DNA from: CAWGUU01 sp963825765
GTDB taxonomy: Bacteria; Actinomycetota; Acidimicrobiia; Acidimicrobiales; AC-14
Direction of reading: 5' to 3'
DNA: 64,000 nucleotides
Assembly: GCA_963825765.1 (NCBI GenBank)
Contig: CAWGUU010000002.1
Location: 59,496-123,495 of the forward strand
Shown here: one piece after another, positions 32,836-42,179 of the stretch
Numbering within the stretch: position 1 is the stretch's first letter
How the letters are laid out: each line of letters begins with the position of its first letter
Position numbers and translations under genes: made by a program
Notes under the pieces: generated by a model
The model's input: the letters and a program-made list of their open reading frames with translations, nothing else
What the model was told of the DNA's origin: nothing
Databases searched by the model: none

Positions 32836-35508
32836 TCAGGCATCGTCACGGCCGATGCACAGCAAGGAGGCGGTTACCGCCCGGTCCTGGCCGATCGAGG
32901 CGTGCACCAACGCCTCCGACGGACACTCTCCCGATTGAAGTCGTCGATGGAGGGCAACCATCACCGCGGTCGTGGCTTCGTCGGGGACCGGCATGAGCGG
33001 AGCGATCACGGACCGTACGCCCAACGACAGCATGGCGGCAGCGGTGCCGAGCAACTCGTCGCCGTCGTGCACGGCCGCCACGGCCGTATCGCACGCCGAG
33101 AGCACCACCACCCCCGGCGCCCGGTTGAGGCGTTCGATGTCGTAGACGGTGAGGGGACCGTCAGCGAGTAGCACGGATGAGAACAGGGGGCTGTCGGCGC
33201 GGAACGCCCCGTGGGCCGCCAAGTGCACGAGATCGGCCCGCTCCAGAGCGGTCAGCACCGCGGCTGCGGTGGCCTCGTCGCCGGCGAGCACGGTGGCCCC
33301 GGGGTAGATGGTCGCCAGCTCGCGGATCTCGGCATCGGCGCCGGGGAGGTGGGGCCCGGCCATCAGCGCCACGACCCCCTTCGCCACGACCCCGTTCGCC
33401 ACGATCCCGTTTGATTGCCGCTGCTCCCCCGCCAGGGGACGGGCCGGGCCACCCTCCAACCAGAGCGCGGCGCTCGGCGCGATGGTCGTCGGGCGGCCCG
33501 CCACACTCGGCAGCGACGACCACGGGATGCCGTGGAGCTCGCCGGTCGGCACGATCACAAGTGGCGCGTCAGCAGGCAGGCGTAGGGGCGCCACGACCAG
33601 GTTGTCGAGCCGTTCGGAGGTCGCGGCCACCGCTTCCTCCGCGTTGTCTCTCGATCGTCGCCACAGAAGCCGACGGAGGGCGAAGAGAAGGTACTGGCGT
33701 TCACGCTCCACCTCGGCGACGGAACCGAGGTGATGGAGTCGGGCACGTCCCCGGCTCACGGTCACGGCGTGCAGCGTGCCCTCCAGGGCGACGTACTCGA
33801 CGAGGATCCGATCCCCGAGCGCCGCTCGTAGCGCACCCAACTCCACCCGGCCGGTGACCGCCGAGCCGTCGCGGCCATGATCGCCGCTGGTACGCCGGGT
33901 GCGGTCGCGTACCGCGTTCTCGACTGCCGACGCCCGGACTGACAGGACGCGCCGCACGTCGCCTTGCATCGCGGCATCCCGCATCTCGGTCCGAAGATGA
34001 CGGAGCTCGGCCAGGTCGGCAGCCAGCTGCCGGTCGTCGGGCGGGTGAACCGGCGGTCGTCGGAGGGCGCCGGCCCGGCTCCGCTCCGCCCATCGGAGCA
34101 CTTCGGCGGGGCGGGCGTCCTCGAGCGCCAGGCGGATGCCGGACCGGGCCAGATCGATGCCATGGCCGGACGCGTGGGCCCGGAGCTCGGTGGCGCCCAG
34201 CGTCGCCCGGTACTCGTCGACGACGGCGATCCCCCGCGCCAGCGCCCGCTTCGCTCCGGGGCGGTTGCCCTCGGCCAGTCGCAACAACGCCGTGGCGTGC
34301 CACGCCCTGGCCCGGAGATCGGCACTGCCGCGGCTGCGGGCCCTGGCCGCCTGGGCGAGCGCCGACCGGGCGACCGCCGGGCGTCCGAGAGCCAGGGCCA
34401 TCCGTCCGACGAACGTCCTCACGTGGAGCGCCTCCACCGGCCAGCCCTGGGACTCCAGCTCCGACACGATCCGGCGGCTCCGCCGCAACAGGTCCGGCGA
34501 GGGCAAACCGAGGTCCTGGATCGCGACCACCCGAGCCTGAATCTCGACGTACCGCGCCTGCGCCGCCAGTGGCGGAGCGGCCCGCGCCTCGCGCCCGGCT
34601 CGGACCGCTTCGGCGGCGGCGGCATCGCAGTCGCCTCCGGCAAGGAGGGCACGGGCCAGGAGCATCCGAGCCTCGACCAGGTGAAGGAGGTCGCCGAGCG
34701 GCTCGAGGGCATGGACAGCCGCCGACGCCGCGGCCCTGGCCTCCTCGACCAGGCCGGCGACCATGAGGGCCTCGCTGCGGTCGGCCTCCAGCACCGCCAT
34801 CAACCGGCCGGGATTGTGGAGTGCCTGGTACGCGTGGTGGGCCCGGTCGAAGGCGGCCAGCGCGGCAGGGAGGTTCCCCTGCCGGCAATACGCGACGCCG
34901 ATGTTCTGAGCCGACATGGCCACCAGCACGGGAAGATCCATCTCGTTGGCGATCCGCTCGGCCTCGGCGAAGTCCACGAGCGACAGCTCGAGGCGCCCCT
35001 GCCAGCTGTGGACGACGCCCCGGCACACATGCGCTCGCGCGATCGAGCCGAGGTCGCCGGTTTCGGCCAGCCAGCTCAAGGCCCGTCGATAGGCGGCCAT
35101 GCCCTGCTCGAGATGGCCCGTGCGGACGGCGACGACGCCTCGGAGCAACTCGACGACACCGCGGACCGATCGCGGGGCGACAGTCGAGGCCCGGCGTATC
35201 TCCTGACCGGCGCTGTCCATGTCGCCGACCGTGAGGAGGGAGATGGCCATGCTCGCCCTGGCCAGCGCCTCCTGGTCGGCGAAGCCGCAGTCGACACTGA
35301 CGGCCAACGACCGGCGGAAGCTCGCCACCGCGTCCGAGGGCCGGTCCAGCTCGTGGAGGGCCAGGGCGATCACGCGGTGAGCAGAAGCCGCCACTCTGGG
35401 ATCGGTCTCCTGCCCCAGCAACTCGGTGGCTCGGGCCAGCACGCTCGGAGGGTCGCGGTGACGCCGTTCAGCCAGATGGTCGAGTTCGTCGAGCACTTCC
35501 CGCCGCAC
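32836..35508 (-). CDS. TPR-CHAT domain protease
   Basis: An 890-residue protein. Residues ~1-470 are helical TPR-like repeats; ~560-885 form a CHAT (caspase-like) domain with catalytic-type H766 in LVHLAAHGAF and C806 in VVVLSACDTAVAA, followed by DGDELLGTAAAMLSLG. Separase-like CHAT proteins are peptidases used in bacterial conflict and cell-death systems. No membrane segment or signal peptide is seen, so it should be cytoplasmic, sensing through the TPR array. It starts at GTG 35508 and diverges, 74 bp apart, from a subtilase. A 15-bp triplicated repeat encodes GVVAK-like pentapeptides at 33368-33412. Confidence 0.9.
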   Translation of the reverse strand: MRREVLDELDHLAERRHRDPPSVLARATELLGQETDPRVAASAHRVIALALHELDRPSDAVASFRRSLAVSVDCGFADQEALARASMAISLLTVGDMDSAGQEIRRASTVAPRSVRGVVELLRGVVAVRTGHLEQGMAAYRRALSWLAETGDLGSIARAHVCRGVVHSWQGRLELSLVDFAEAERIANEMDLPVLVAMSAQNIGVAYCRQGNLPAALAAFDRAHHAYQALHNPGRLMAVLEADRSEALMVAGLVEEARAAASAAVHALEPLGDLLHLVEARMLLARALLAGGDCDAAAAEAVRAGREARAAPPLAAQARYVEIQARVVAIQDLGLPSPDLLRRSRRIVSELESQGWPVEALHVRTFVGRMALALGRPAVARSALAQAARARSRGSADLRARAWHATALLRLAEGNRPGAKRALARGIAVVDEYRATLGATELRAHASGHGIDLARSGIRLALEDARPAEVLRWAERSRAGALRRPPVHPPDDRQLAADLAELRHLRTEMRDAAMQGDVRRVLSVRASAVENAVRDRTRRTSGDHGRDGSAVTGRVELGALRAALGDRILVEYVALEGTLHAVTVSRGRARLHHLGSVAEVERERQYLLFALRRLLWRRSRDNAEEAVAATSERLDNLVVAPLRLPADAPLVIVPTGELHGIPWSSLPSVAGRPTTIAPSAALWLEGGPARPLAGEQRQSNGIVANGVVAKGVVALMAGPHLPGADAEIRELATIYPGATVLAGDEATAAAVLTALERADLVHLAAHGAFRADSPLFSSVLLADGPLTVYDIERLNRAPGVVVLSACDTAVAAVHDGDELLGTAAAMLSLGVRSVIAPLMPVPDEATTAVMVALHRRLQSGECPSEALVHASIGQDRAVTASLLCIGRDDA
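33368..33412 (-). repeat. Three 15-bp tandem repeats inside the CHAT gene
   Basis: Three units of the form GCCACGACCCCNTTC (33368, 33383, 33398) encode GIVAN-GVVAN-GVVAK on the minus strand. They lie in a loop before the CHAT catalytic His. A similar 4x15-bp repeat occurs at 47951. Confidence 0.75.
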
Positions 35509-35582
35509 GCCGCGACATGTTAGAGAACGTGTATCAGGGCGGCCCGCACCGGACTCTCTGAGATACGCGAGAGGTGGGGGAC

Positions 35583-37283
35583 ATGGACGACACGACGTCG
35601 GGCGAACACGCGCGCGGAGATGAGTATGGGGGCGAGGCCCCGAACGGCGGGGGGACCGGCAACGGCGGCGGGAAGCCGCCCATCCCGTCCGATCCCGACT
35701 TCGTCGGCCCGTGGGTCCACCGGGTCGTGTTTGCGGCCAAGCCGGGGGGCGGCACCTTCGCGTTCCGCCCCGGGCAGGTATTGACCACGCGGGGCCAGGA
35801 GGCCCTCGGGGCGTTGCAAGGCCTCGGCAACACCACTGCCAGATTCGATCGGACAGTCCGCGAATTCACCCGCCTCCTCGACGTCGGTGACACCCTCGAG
35901 GCCGTCGCCCAGCTGCGCCGGCGCGGCTTTGTCGCCGAGCCGAACTTCGTGTTCTTCGCCCACGCCGGCTGCAATTGCGGCTGCGGCGGAGGCTGGGGCG
36001 GTTGCGGCCAGCACCCGTCCGGTACGTGGGGATCGTCGGCTCAGTCGGTCCACCCGACACCGGTTGCCGCCACGTCTGTTCACCCGACACCGTTCTTCGT
36101 GACGTCGGTGCACCCCACGCCCCACGGTGGTTGTGGTTGTGGTTGTGGCTGCGGCTGCGGGGGCCGCACGTCGAGCCAGTCGGTGCACCCCACTCCCCAC
36201 CAGGCGGCGACGACCGACACGGTCGCCGCCAGGTGGCCCCTCTCGAGCGCCTCGGTCCACCCCACCCCCTACGGTCCGACGTCGGTCCACCCGACGCCGG
36301 CGGGCGGCTGCGGGTGTTGCCCCGGGTGGGGCTTCCAGTCCGTCCACCCGACCCCCGTCGGCGCCACGTCCGTGCACCCCACGCCGAACCCCCTGGCCCC
36401 GAGGAGGAGCAGCGCTCGACCGGCGCCCCCGAACACCGACACGTCCACGATCAAGAAGGACCTGGGCATGCCGCCGATGCAGAACGGGCCCAAGGTGATC
36501 GTGGTGGACACCGGCCTGGCGACCGGGAGCCAGTTTCCGCCGGCGATGGCCACGGCGCCGGTCACACCCCACCATCCCCAGAGTGACCTCGACTTCGCCG
36601 ACGTGACCGTGCCCCCCGACGACCTGCTCGACGAGGTCGCCGGCCACGGGACGTTCATCGCCGGGCTCATCGAGCAGGTGGCTTCGGGCTGCGCGGTCGA
36701 GCTCCACAAGGTCCTGGCGCCCGTTGGGGACACCGACACGATGAAGATCGTGGACTGCCTGGAGTCGCTCGTTCTCGACAAGCCGAAGCGCACCGTCCTG
36801 AGCCTGTCGTTCGGGGGGTACGTACCGGACCTGCCCCTTCTCCTGGCGGGTGCCATCGCCGCGATCCAGGCCAAGGGCGTCGTCGTGGTCGCCTCGGCCG
36901 GCAACGACGGCTCCTGCGAACCCATGTACCCCGCCGCCTTGCCAGGCGTGGTGAGCGTGGGCGCCATCGGCCCCGACGGGCCGGCGTCGTTCACCAACTA
37001 CGGCCCGTGGGTCCGTGCGTGTGCCCCCGGCGTGGACCTGCTCAGCACCTTCTTCGTGTTCTCGGGCGCGACGCCCCCGACGGGGAGCGGACCCGACCCC
37101 GACGACTTCAAGGGATGGGCCCTGTGGAGCGGCACGTCGTTCTCCGCCCCGCTCGTTGCCGGCGCCCTGGCCCGGACGATGTGGGCGGAGGACTGTGACG
37201 GCGTCGACGCTGTGGCCCGAATCATCGACAATCCCTCGCTCCTACGAATCCCCGACCTGGGCACCGTCGTCAACGTCATCTGA
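35583..37283 (+). CDS. Subtilisin-like (S8) protease with SVHPTP repeats
   Basis: A 566-residue protein. The N-terminus is Gly/Asp-rich. Residues ~40-125 look like a propeptide (VREFTRLLDVGDTLEAVAQL). Residues 155-268 hold eight copies of SVHPTP between Cys/Gly-rich tracts. The S8 catalytic domain follows with Asp309 (VIVVDTGLA), His355 (AGHGTFIAGL), the oxyanion Asn in SAGNDG and Ser519 (SGTSFSAPLVAG). The start is ATG 35583 behind GAGAGGTGGGGG. No Sec signal peptide is evident. It diverges from the TPR-CHAT gene, which suggests a functional pair; what the repeats do is unknown. Confidence 0.9.
   Translation: MDDTTSGEHARGDEYGGEAPNGGGTGNGGGKPPIPSDPDFVGPWVHRVVFAAKPGGGTFAFRPGQVLTTRGQEALGALQGLGNTTARFDRTVREFTRLLDVGDTLEAVAQLRRRGFVAEPNFVFFAHAGCNCGCGGGWGGCGQHPSGTWGSSAQSVHPTPVAATSVHPTPFFVTSVHPTPHGGCGCGCGCGCGGRTSSQSVHPTPHQAATTDTVAARWPLSSASVHPTPYGPTSVHPTPAGGCGCCPGWGFQSVHPTPVGATSVHPTPNPLAPRRSSARPAPPNTDTSTIKKDLGMPPMQNGPKVIVVDTGLATGSQFPPAMATAPVTPHHPQSDLDFADVTVPPDDLLDEVAGHGTFIAGLIEQVASGCAVELHKVLAPVGDTDTMKIVDCLESLVLDKPKRTVLSLSFGGYVPDLPLLLAGAIAAIQAKGVVVVASAGNDGSCEPMYPAALPGVVSVGAIGPDGPASFTNYGPWVRACAPGVDLLSTFFVFSGATPPTGSGPDPDDFKGWALWSGTSFSAPLVAGALARTMWAEDCDGVDAVARIIDNPSLLRIPDLGTVVNVI
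36045..36386 (+). repeat. Eight SVHPTP repeats with Cys/Gly tracts
   Basis: Each repeat reads SVHPTP followed by a short variable spacer; several are adjacent (VAAT, FFVT, GPT, VGAT spacers), others flank CGCGCGCG-like or GCGCC Cys-rich segments. Codon variation shows selection on the peptide rather than recent DNA slippage. Confidence 0.85.
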
Positions 37284-37487
37284 CGTCGGATGACGGCCGG
37301 CGGCGCCCGGTCGTCAGCCCAGCCAACGGGGGCCGTCGGTTTCGGAACCGTCCCGGAAGGGAAGATCGCAAGTTTCCTGTGTCACGATGACCGACGAGGA
37401 GCGCCTCGTTCCGGCTCCGTGGAGGTTGCTGTATCGCTCGACACGATGCAGAGTTCAATCCGGGACCACGAGCCGAGGAGGCCATTG

Positions 37488-39162
37488 ATGGTGCGAACCG
37501 CAGGCAAGCGCAGCTGGCGGTTGATCTGCCTCTCCCTCGTATTGGCGGTTGTCGCCGCCGCGTGTGGCAGCAGCGACGACGGAGCCTCCACAACGGCGCA
37601 GGATGTGCCACGGGGAGGCACGCTCGTGCTGGGCGCCGAGCAGGAGGGTGACTGCGCCGACTGGATGGGGAGCTGCGGCGGCACCAGCTGGTTCTTCTGG
37701 TCGATCGGCGCCCTTACCATGCCCCGCGCCTTCTCGGTCGAGAAGAAGGGCGACGGCTGGGAGGCCAAGGTGACGAGCCTGCTCACCGGCGAGCCCACCC
37801 TGACCACCACGCCCAAGCAGGTCATCACCTACAAGATCAACCCCGCGGCCAAGTGGTCGGACGGCACCCCGATCTCGTCCAAGGACTTCAAGTTCACCTG
37901 GGAGCAGGTCGCCACCGGCTCCAACATCTACGACCGCACCGGCTACGACAAGATCGAGAGCGTCGACGACAGCCAGCCCGACACCGCCGTCGTGACCTTC
38001 AAGACGAACTACGCCGATTGGCGCACGACGCTCTTCGGGGGCAACTACGGCATCTATCCGGCCCACCTGATGAAGGACCACTCCGAGATCGCCAACGGCT
38101 ACACCTTCTCGGGCGGACCCTGGAAGCTCGACCACTGGACCAAGGGCACGGAGTGGGTCATCGTGCCGAACGAGAACTACTGGGGTGAGAAGCCCAGGCT
38201 GGACCGGGTCGTCTTCAAGCTGATCACCGACACGTCGGCCGAGTTCCAGGCGTTCAAGGCGAACGAGGTGCTCGGGATCTACCCCCAGGCGCAGGTCGAC
38301 GCCTTGGACCAGATCACCGCCGGGCTGCCCGACGCCAAGGCCCAGTACACGGACCAGACGGGGAACTCGGAGGCGCTGTGGATGAACACCGGGCAAGCCG
38401 CCCTTCGACGACGTGAACTTCCGTACCGCCATCGCCTACTCGCTCGACCGCGACGCGATCGTGAACCGCCTCTTCGGCAAGGTCGGCGTCACCAAGGCGA
38501 TGCAGACCATCACCGCCCCGATCCTGTCCGAGTTCGCGTCGACCAACGCCTTCTCCCGCTACAAGAAGGACCTGGGCAAGGTCGACGAGGCCATGACCAA
38601 GTCGGGTTGGACCAAGGGCGGCGACGGCATCTGGCAGAAGGACGGCCAGAGGGCCACCTTCGAGATGAAGACCACCACCGGCAACAAGCGGCGCGAGCTC
38701 ACCGAGCAGATCCTGCAGCAGGACCTGAAGCAGGCCGGCTTCGAGATGACGATCAACAACCAGGCCGCGGGCGACCTGTTCGGCAACCAGCTGCCGCAGG
38801 GCAACTTCCAGATGGCCCTGTACGCCCAGGTGCTCACCTCGTTCTACCCGAGCAACTGCAACCTGTTCTGCTCGAAGAACATCCCGACCGCCGAGAACAA
38901 CTTCTCGGGCATGAACTGGACCCGCACCAACGTCCCCGCGCTCGACGAGAACTACAGCGTGACCGAGACCGAGCTCGATCAGTCCGTGGCGGAGGCGGCC
39001 AACAAGAAGGGCGACGACGCGCTCTCCGCCGACATTTCGATGCTGCCGCTCGATCCGCTCCCCAACATCCTGCTGACGAGCACCAGGATCGTCGGGCCGG
39101 TCGCCGACAATCCCATCCAGGGCCCCTTCTGGGCGATGTGGGGTTGGGGGCTCAACCCCTAG
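37488..39162 (+). CDS. ABC oligopeptide-type substrate-binding lipoprotein, one-base frameshift
   Basis: An SBP_bac_5 family protein (DppA/OppA type) exposed outside the membrane. The lipobox is VVAAACGSS (C26), after a GAGGAGG ribosome binding site. The first frame runs to ~38390, where GGG (38391-38393) should read GG; after removing one G the frame continues as NTGKPPFDDVNFRTAIAYSL and reaches the stop at 39162. The second part is otherwise intact and highly typical. It heads a five-gene operon with permeases and ATPases. I think the indel is a sequencing or assembly error; a real broken gene is the alternative. Confidence 0.85.
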
Positions 39163-39208
39163 GCGGCCCTGCCGGTTTCGGCCGAACGGCCGATAGCCTC
39201 GGATCCGG

Positions 39209-40174
39209 ATGCTGACGTACGTCGCACGACGCGTCCTCTACTCCATCCCGGTCCTGCTCGTCGCGTCGTTCCTGCTCTTCGCCTTCGTCCGGGTGACGTT
39301 CGACCCGACGGCCAAGCTGCGCATGTCACGCGATCCCCAGGCCGTCGAGCGCGCCCGCCAGGAGATGGGCCTCGACAAGCCCATCGTCGCCCAGTACACG
39401 ACGTGGCTGAGCGGGTTCGTGCGCGGCGACTGGGGCGAGAGCTCCCGTACCCGTGAGCGCGTGTACCCGATGATCCGGCGGGCCTTCTGGAACACCCTTC
39501 AGCTGATCTTCTGGGGGGTCCTGCTCGCGACGGTGATCTCCATAGGCATAGGCGTGTATTCCGCGGTGCGGCAGTACTCCCTCACCGACTACACCTTCAC
39601 CGGCCTCTCGTTCGTGGCCCTCGCCATGCCGCCGTTCTGGTTCGGCCTCATCGCCATCCAGTTCCTGGCCGTGTACCCGCGCGACTGGTTCAATCTGTCG
39701 ACGACCCCCTTGTACTTCGTCGGCCTGCACTCGTCCACCGGCGGAGGGGTGGTCGACTACGCCCGCCACCTCGTGCTCCCGGTGCTGACCCTGACGGTGC
39801 AGATCATCGCCATATGGAGCCGCTACCAGCGGGCGTCGATGCTCGACGCCCTGTCCGCCGACTACGTCCGCACCGCCCGGGCCAAGGGCGTCCCCCGCCA
39901 GCGGGTCATCTTCAAGCATGCCTTCCGCAACTCGCTCATCCCTCTCGTCACTGTCATGGCCCTCGAGATCGGCGCTCTGTTCGGTGGCCTCATCGTCACC
40001 GAGCAGATCTTCTCGATCCCCGGGATGGGCAGGCTCTTCGTCGACTCCCTCACCCAGGGCGACGCCGACGTGCTCGTGGTCTGGACGGTGATCACCGCCA
40101 CCTTCGTGATCGGCTTCAACCTGATCGCCGACGTGCTCTACGGCGTTCTCGACCCGAGGATCCGATACTCGTGA
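39209..40174 (+). CDS. Oligopeptide ABC transporter permease (DppB type)
   Basis: A 321-residue membrane protein with six hydrophobic segments. It has the BPD_transp_1 N-terminal domain and the EAA-loop ADYVRTARAKGVPRQRVIFKHAF, which contacts the ATPases. The typical N-terminus (YVARRVLYSIPVLLVASFLLFAF) is present. It is preceded by the substrate-binding gene and overlaps the second permease by GTGA. Confidence 0.93.
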   Translation: MLTYVARRVLYSIPVLLVASFLLFAFVRVTFDPTAKLRMSRDPQAVERARQEMGLDKPIVAQYTTWLSGFVRGDWGESSRTRERVYPMIRRAFWNTLQLIFWGVLLATVISIGIGVYSAVRQYSLTDYTFTGLSFVALAMPPFWFGLIAIQFLAVYPRDWFNLSTTPLYFVGLHSSTGGGVVDYARHLVLPVLTLTVQIIAIWSRYQRASMLDALSADYVRTARAKGVPRQRVIFKHAFRNSLIPLVTVMALEIGALFGGLIVTEQIFSIPGMGRLFVDSLTQGDADVLVVWTVITATFVIGFNLIADVLYGVLDPRIRYS

Positions 40175-41136
40175 CGGTGAAGGACGAGAAGCCCGAAATC
40201 TCCATTGAGCAGCCCGGCGGCCTCTCCGTCGACGCCGGCGTGGCGCCCACCAGCATGGACCTCGAGCTGCTGGGGGCAGCCGAGCCCGACGCCAGTTCCC
40301 AATGGTCGTTGTTCGCGCATCGCTTCGTCCGACACCGGATGGCCGTGGTCTCGGTCTTCCTGCTCCTGTTCCTGCTGGTCGCATGCTTCGGCGCCACGTG
40401 GCTGGCGCCGTACGGCAAGAACCAGCAGGACCTCCTCCTCGGGCCGGTCGGGCCGACGGGAGCCCACTGGTTCGGCACCGACGAGCTCGGGCGCGACCAG
40501 CTGACCGAGATCATGTACGCGGGGCAGATCTCGCTCCTGATCGGACTGACCGTGGCGTTCCTGGCCACCGTGCTCGGCACCGCCCTCGGCTGCCTGGCCG
40601 GTTTTTTCGGTCGGCTCTCGGACCAGGCCCTGATGCGCGTCACCGACCTGTTCCTCGTCGTGCCCTCCATCGCCATCCTGGCCATCGCCATCAAGAAGCT
40701 CGGCAACCACAGCTCGACCATCGTGTTCGTCCTGGCCGCCCTGGGGTGGATGTACATCGCCCGCGTGGTGCGCGGCCAGGTGCTGTCGGTCAAGGAGAAG
40801 GAGTTCGTCGACGCCGCCCGCGTGTCGGGCGCGTCGAGCGCCCGCATCGTCGCCCGCCACATCCTGCCGAACATCGTGGGGCCGATCCTGGTGAACGCCA
40901 CCCTCGCCATCGCCGCCGCCATCGTCATCGAGTCGACGCTGTCGTTCCTCGGATTCGGGGTGCAGCCACCGGCGACGTCGTGGGGGCGGATGCTGTCCGA
41001 CGCGAGGGGCACTGTCGGCACGAGCAAGGCCTACCTGATCTACTTCCCCGGCCTGGCCCTGCTCCTCACGGTGCTCGCCGTCAACTACATCGGCGACGGT
41101 CTGCGGGACGCCTTCGACCCCCAGTCCACGCGGTAG
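40171..41136 (+). CDS. Oligopeptide ABC transporter permease (DppC type)
   Basis: A 321-residue membrane protein. The N-terminal OppC_N segment (SQWSLFAHRFVRHRMAVVSVFL) is followed by the EAA-loop EFVDAARVSGASSARIVARHIL and six hydrophobic helices. GTG 40171 overlaps the upstream stop. With the DppB-type protein it would form the transport channel for peptides or a similar small ligand. Confidence 0.93.
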   Translation: MTVKDEKPEISIEQPGGLSVDAGVAPTSMDLELLGAAEPDASSQWSLFAHRFVRHRMAVVSVFLLLFLLVACFGATWLAPYGKNQQDLLLGPVGPTGAHWFGTDELGRDQLTEIMYAGQISLLIGLTVAFLATVLGTALGCLAGFFGRLSDQALMRVTDLFLVVPSIAILAIAIKKLGNHSSTIVFVLAALGWMYIARVVRGQVLSVKEKEFVDAARVSGASSARIVARHILPNIVGPILVNATLAIAAAIVIESTLSFLGFGVQPPATSWGRMLSDARGTVGTSKAYLIYFPGLALLLTVLAVNYIGDGLRDAFDPQSTR

Positions 41137-41138
41137 CC

Positions 41139-42179
41139 GTGGACGAGGCCCCCGTCCCGCTCTCGGTCCGGCACCTCTCGGTGACGTTCCACGCCCACGA
41201 GGGGATCGTCAGGGCCGTCGACGACGTGTCCTTCGACGTCGCCCGGGACGAGGTGCTCGGCATCGTCGGCGAATCGGGGTCCGGCAAGACGGTGACGTCG
41301 CTGGCGATCCTGGGCCTGCTGCCCAAGTCGGCGAAGGTGACCGGCGAGGTCCTCCTCGCCGGCGAGAACATCCTGGGCCTCACCGAAAAGGCCCTGCAGC
41401 CGATTCGGGGACGGCGCATCGCCATGGTCTTCCAGGACGCGCTGGCCGCGCTCAACCCCGTCCACAAGGTCGGCGCCCAGATCGCCGAGGCGATCACCGT
41501 TCACGACGACGTGCCCAAGGACGAGCTCAGGGACAGGGTGGTGTCACTGCTGGACGTGGTCGGCATCGCCAACCCGGCAGCGCGGGCCGACCAGTACCCG
41601 CACGAGTACTCCGGCGGGATGCGCCAACGGGCGATGATCGCCATGGCGATCGCCAACGAACCCGAGATCCTCATCGCCGACGAGCCCACCACCGCCCTCG
41701 ACGTCACCATCCAGGCCCAGATCCTCGATGTCCTCGAGCGCATCCAGGACCGCACGGACTCGGCGATCCTTCTCATCACCCACGACATGGGCGTCGTCGC
41801 GGGAATGGCCGACCGCGTCATGGTGATGTACGCCGGGCGGCAGGCCGAGATCGGCGCCGTCGACGACATCTTCTACGACCCGCGGCACCCCTACACGCTC
41901 GGTCTCCTCGCTTCGCTGGCCCGCATCGACCGCGGCTCGAAGGACGAGCGCCTCTACCGCATCGTCGGGCAGCCGCCCTCGCTCGTCGGCGTCCCCGGCG
42001 GCTGCGCCTTCCACCCCCGCTGCTTCCGGGCGTCCCGGCCGGAGCCGTGCGCCACCGAACGGCCCGCCTTCGCCCCGGTCGCCGGTACCGGCCCCGGCCA
42101 CTGCTCGGCGTGCCACTTCGCCGACGAGCTGGCCGGTGTCACAGCCGAGCAGCTCCGCGCCGCGATGTCGACGCCGTGA
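41139..42179 (+). CDS. Oligopeptide ABC transporter ATPase (OppD/DppD type)
   Basis: Walker A GESGSGKT, Q-loop VFQDALAALNP, signature YSGGMRQRAMIAMA, Walker B ILIADEPTTALDV and H-loop THDMG are all visible, and the C-terminal oligo_HPY domain has the Cys motif CAFHPRCFRASRPEPC plus CSACHF that usually binds a metal cluster. The start is GTG 41139, two bases after the preceding stop. The 346 residues match OppD/DppD. Confidence 0.93.
   Translation: MDEAPVPLSVRHLSVTFHAHEGIVRAVDDVSFDVARDEVLGIVGESGSGKTVTSLAILGLLPKSAKVTGEVLLAGENILGLTEKALQPIRGRRIAMVFQDALAALNPVHKVGAQIAEAITVHDDVPKDELRDRVVSLLDVVGIANPAARADQYPHEYSGGMRQRAMIAMAIANEPEILIADEPTTALDVTIQAQILDVLERIQDRTDSAILLITHDMGVVAGMADRVMVMYAGRQAEIGAVDDIFYDPRHPYTLGLLASLARIDRGSKDERLYRIVGQPPSLVGVPGGCAFHPRCFRASRPEPCATERPAFAPVAGTGPGHCSACHFADELAGVTAEQLRAAMSTP

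Noticed and set aside
32836..35508. Reading the plus-strand ORF 33964-35523 (519 residues) as a gene
   Set aside because: It is antisense to the TPR region of the CHAT gene and shows only Arg/Gly/His-rich shadow composition.
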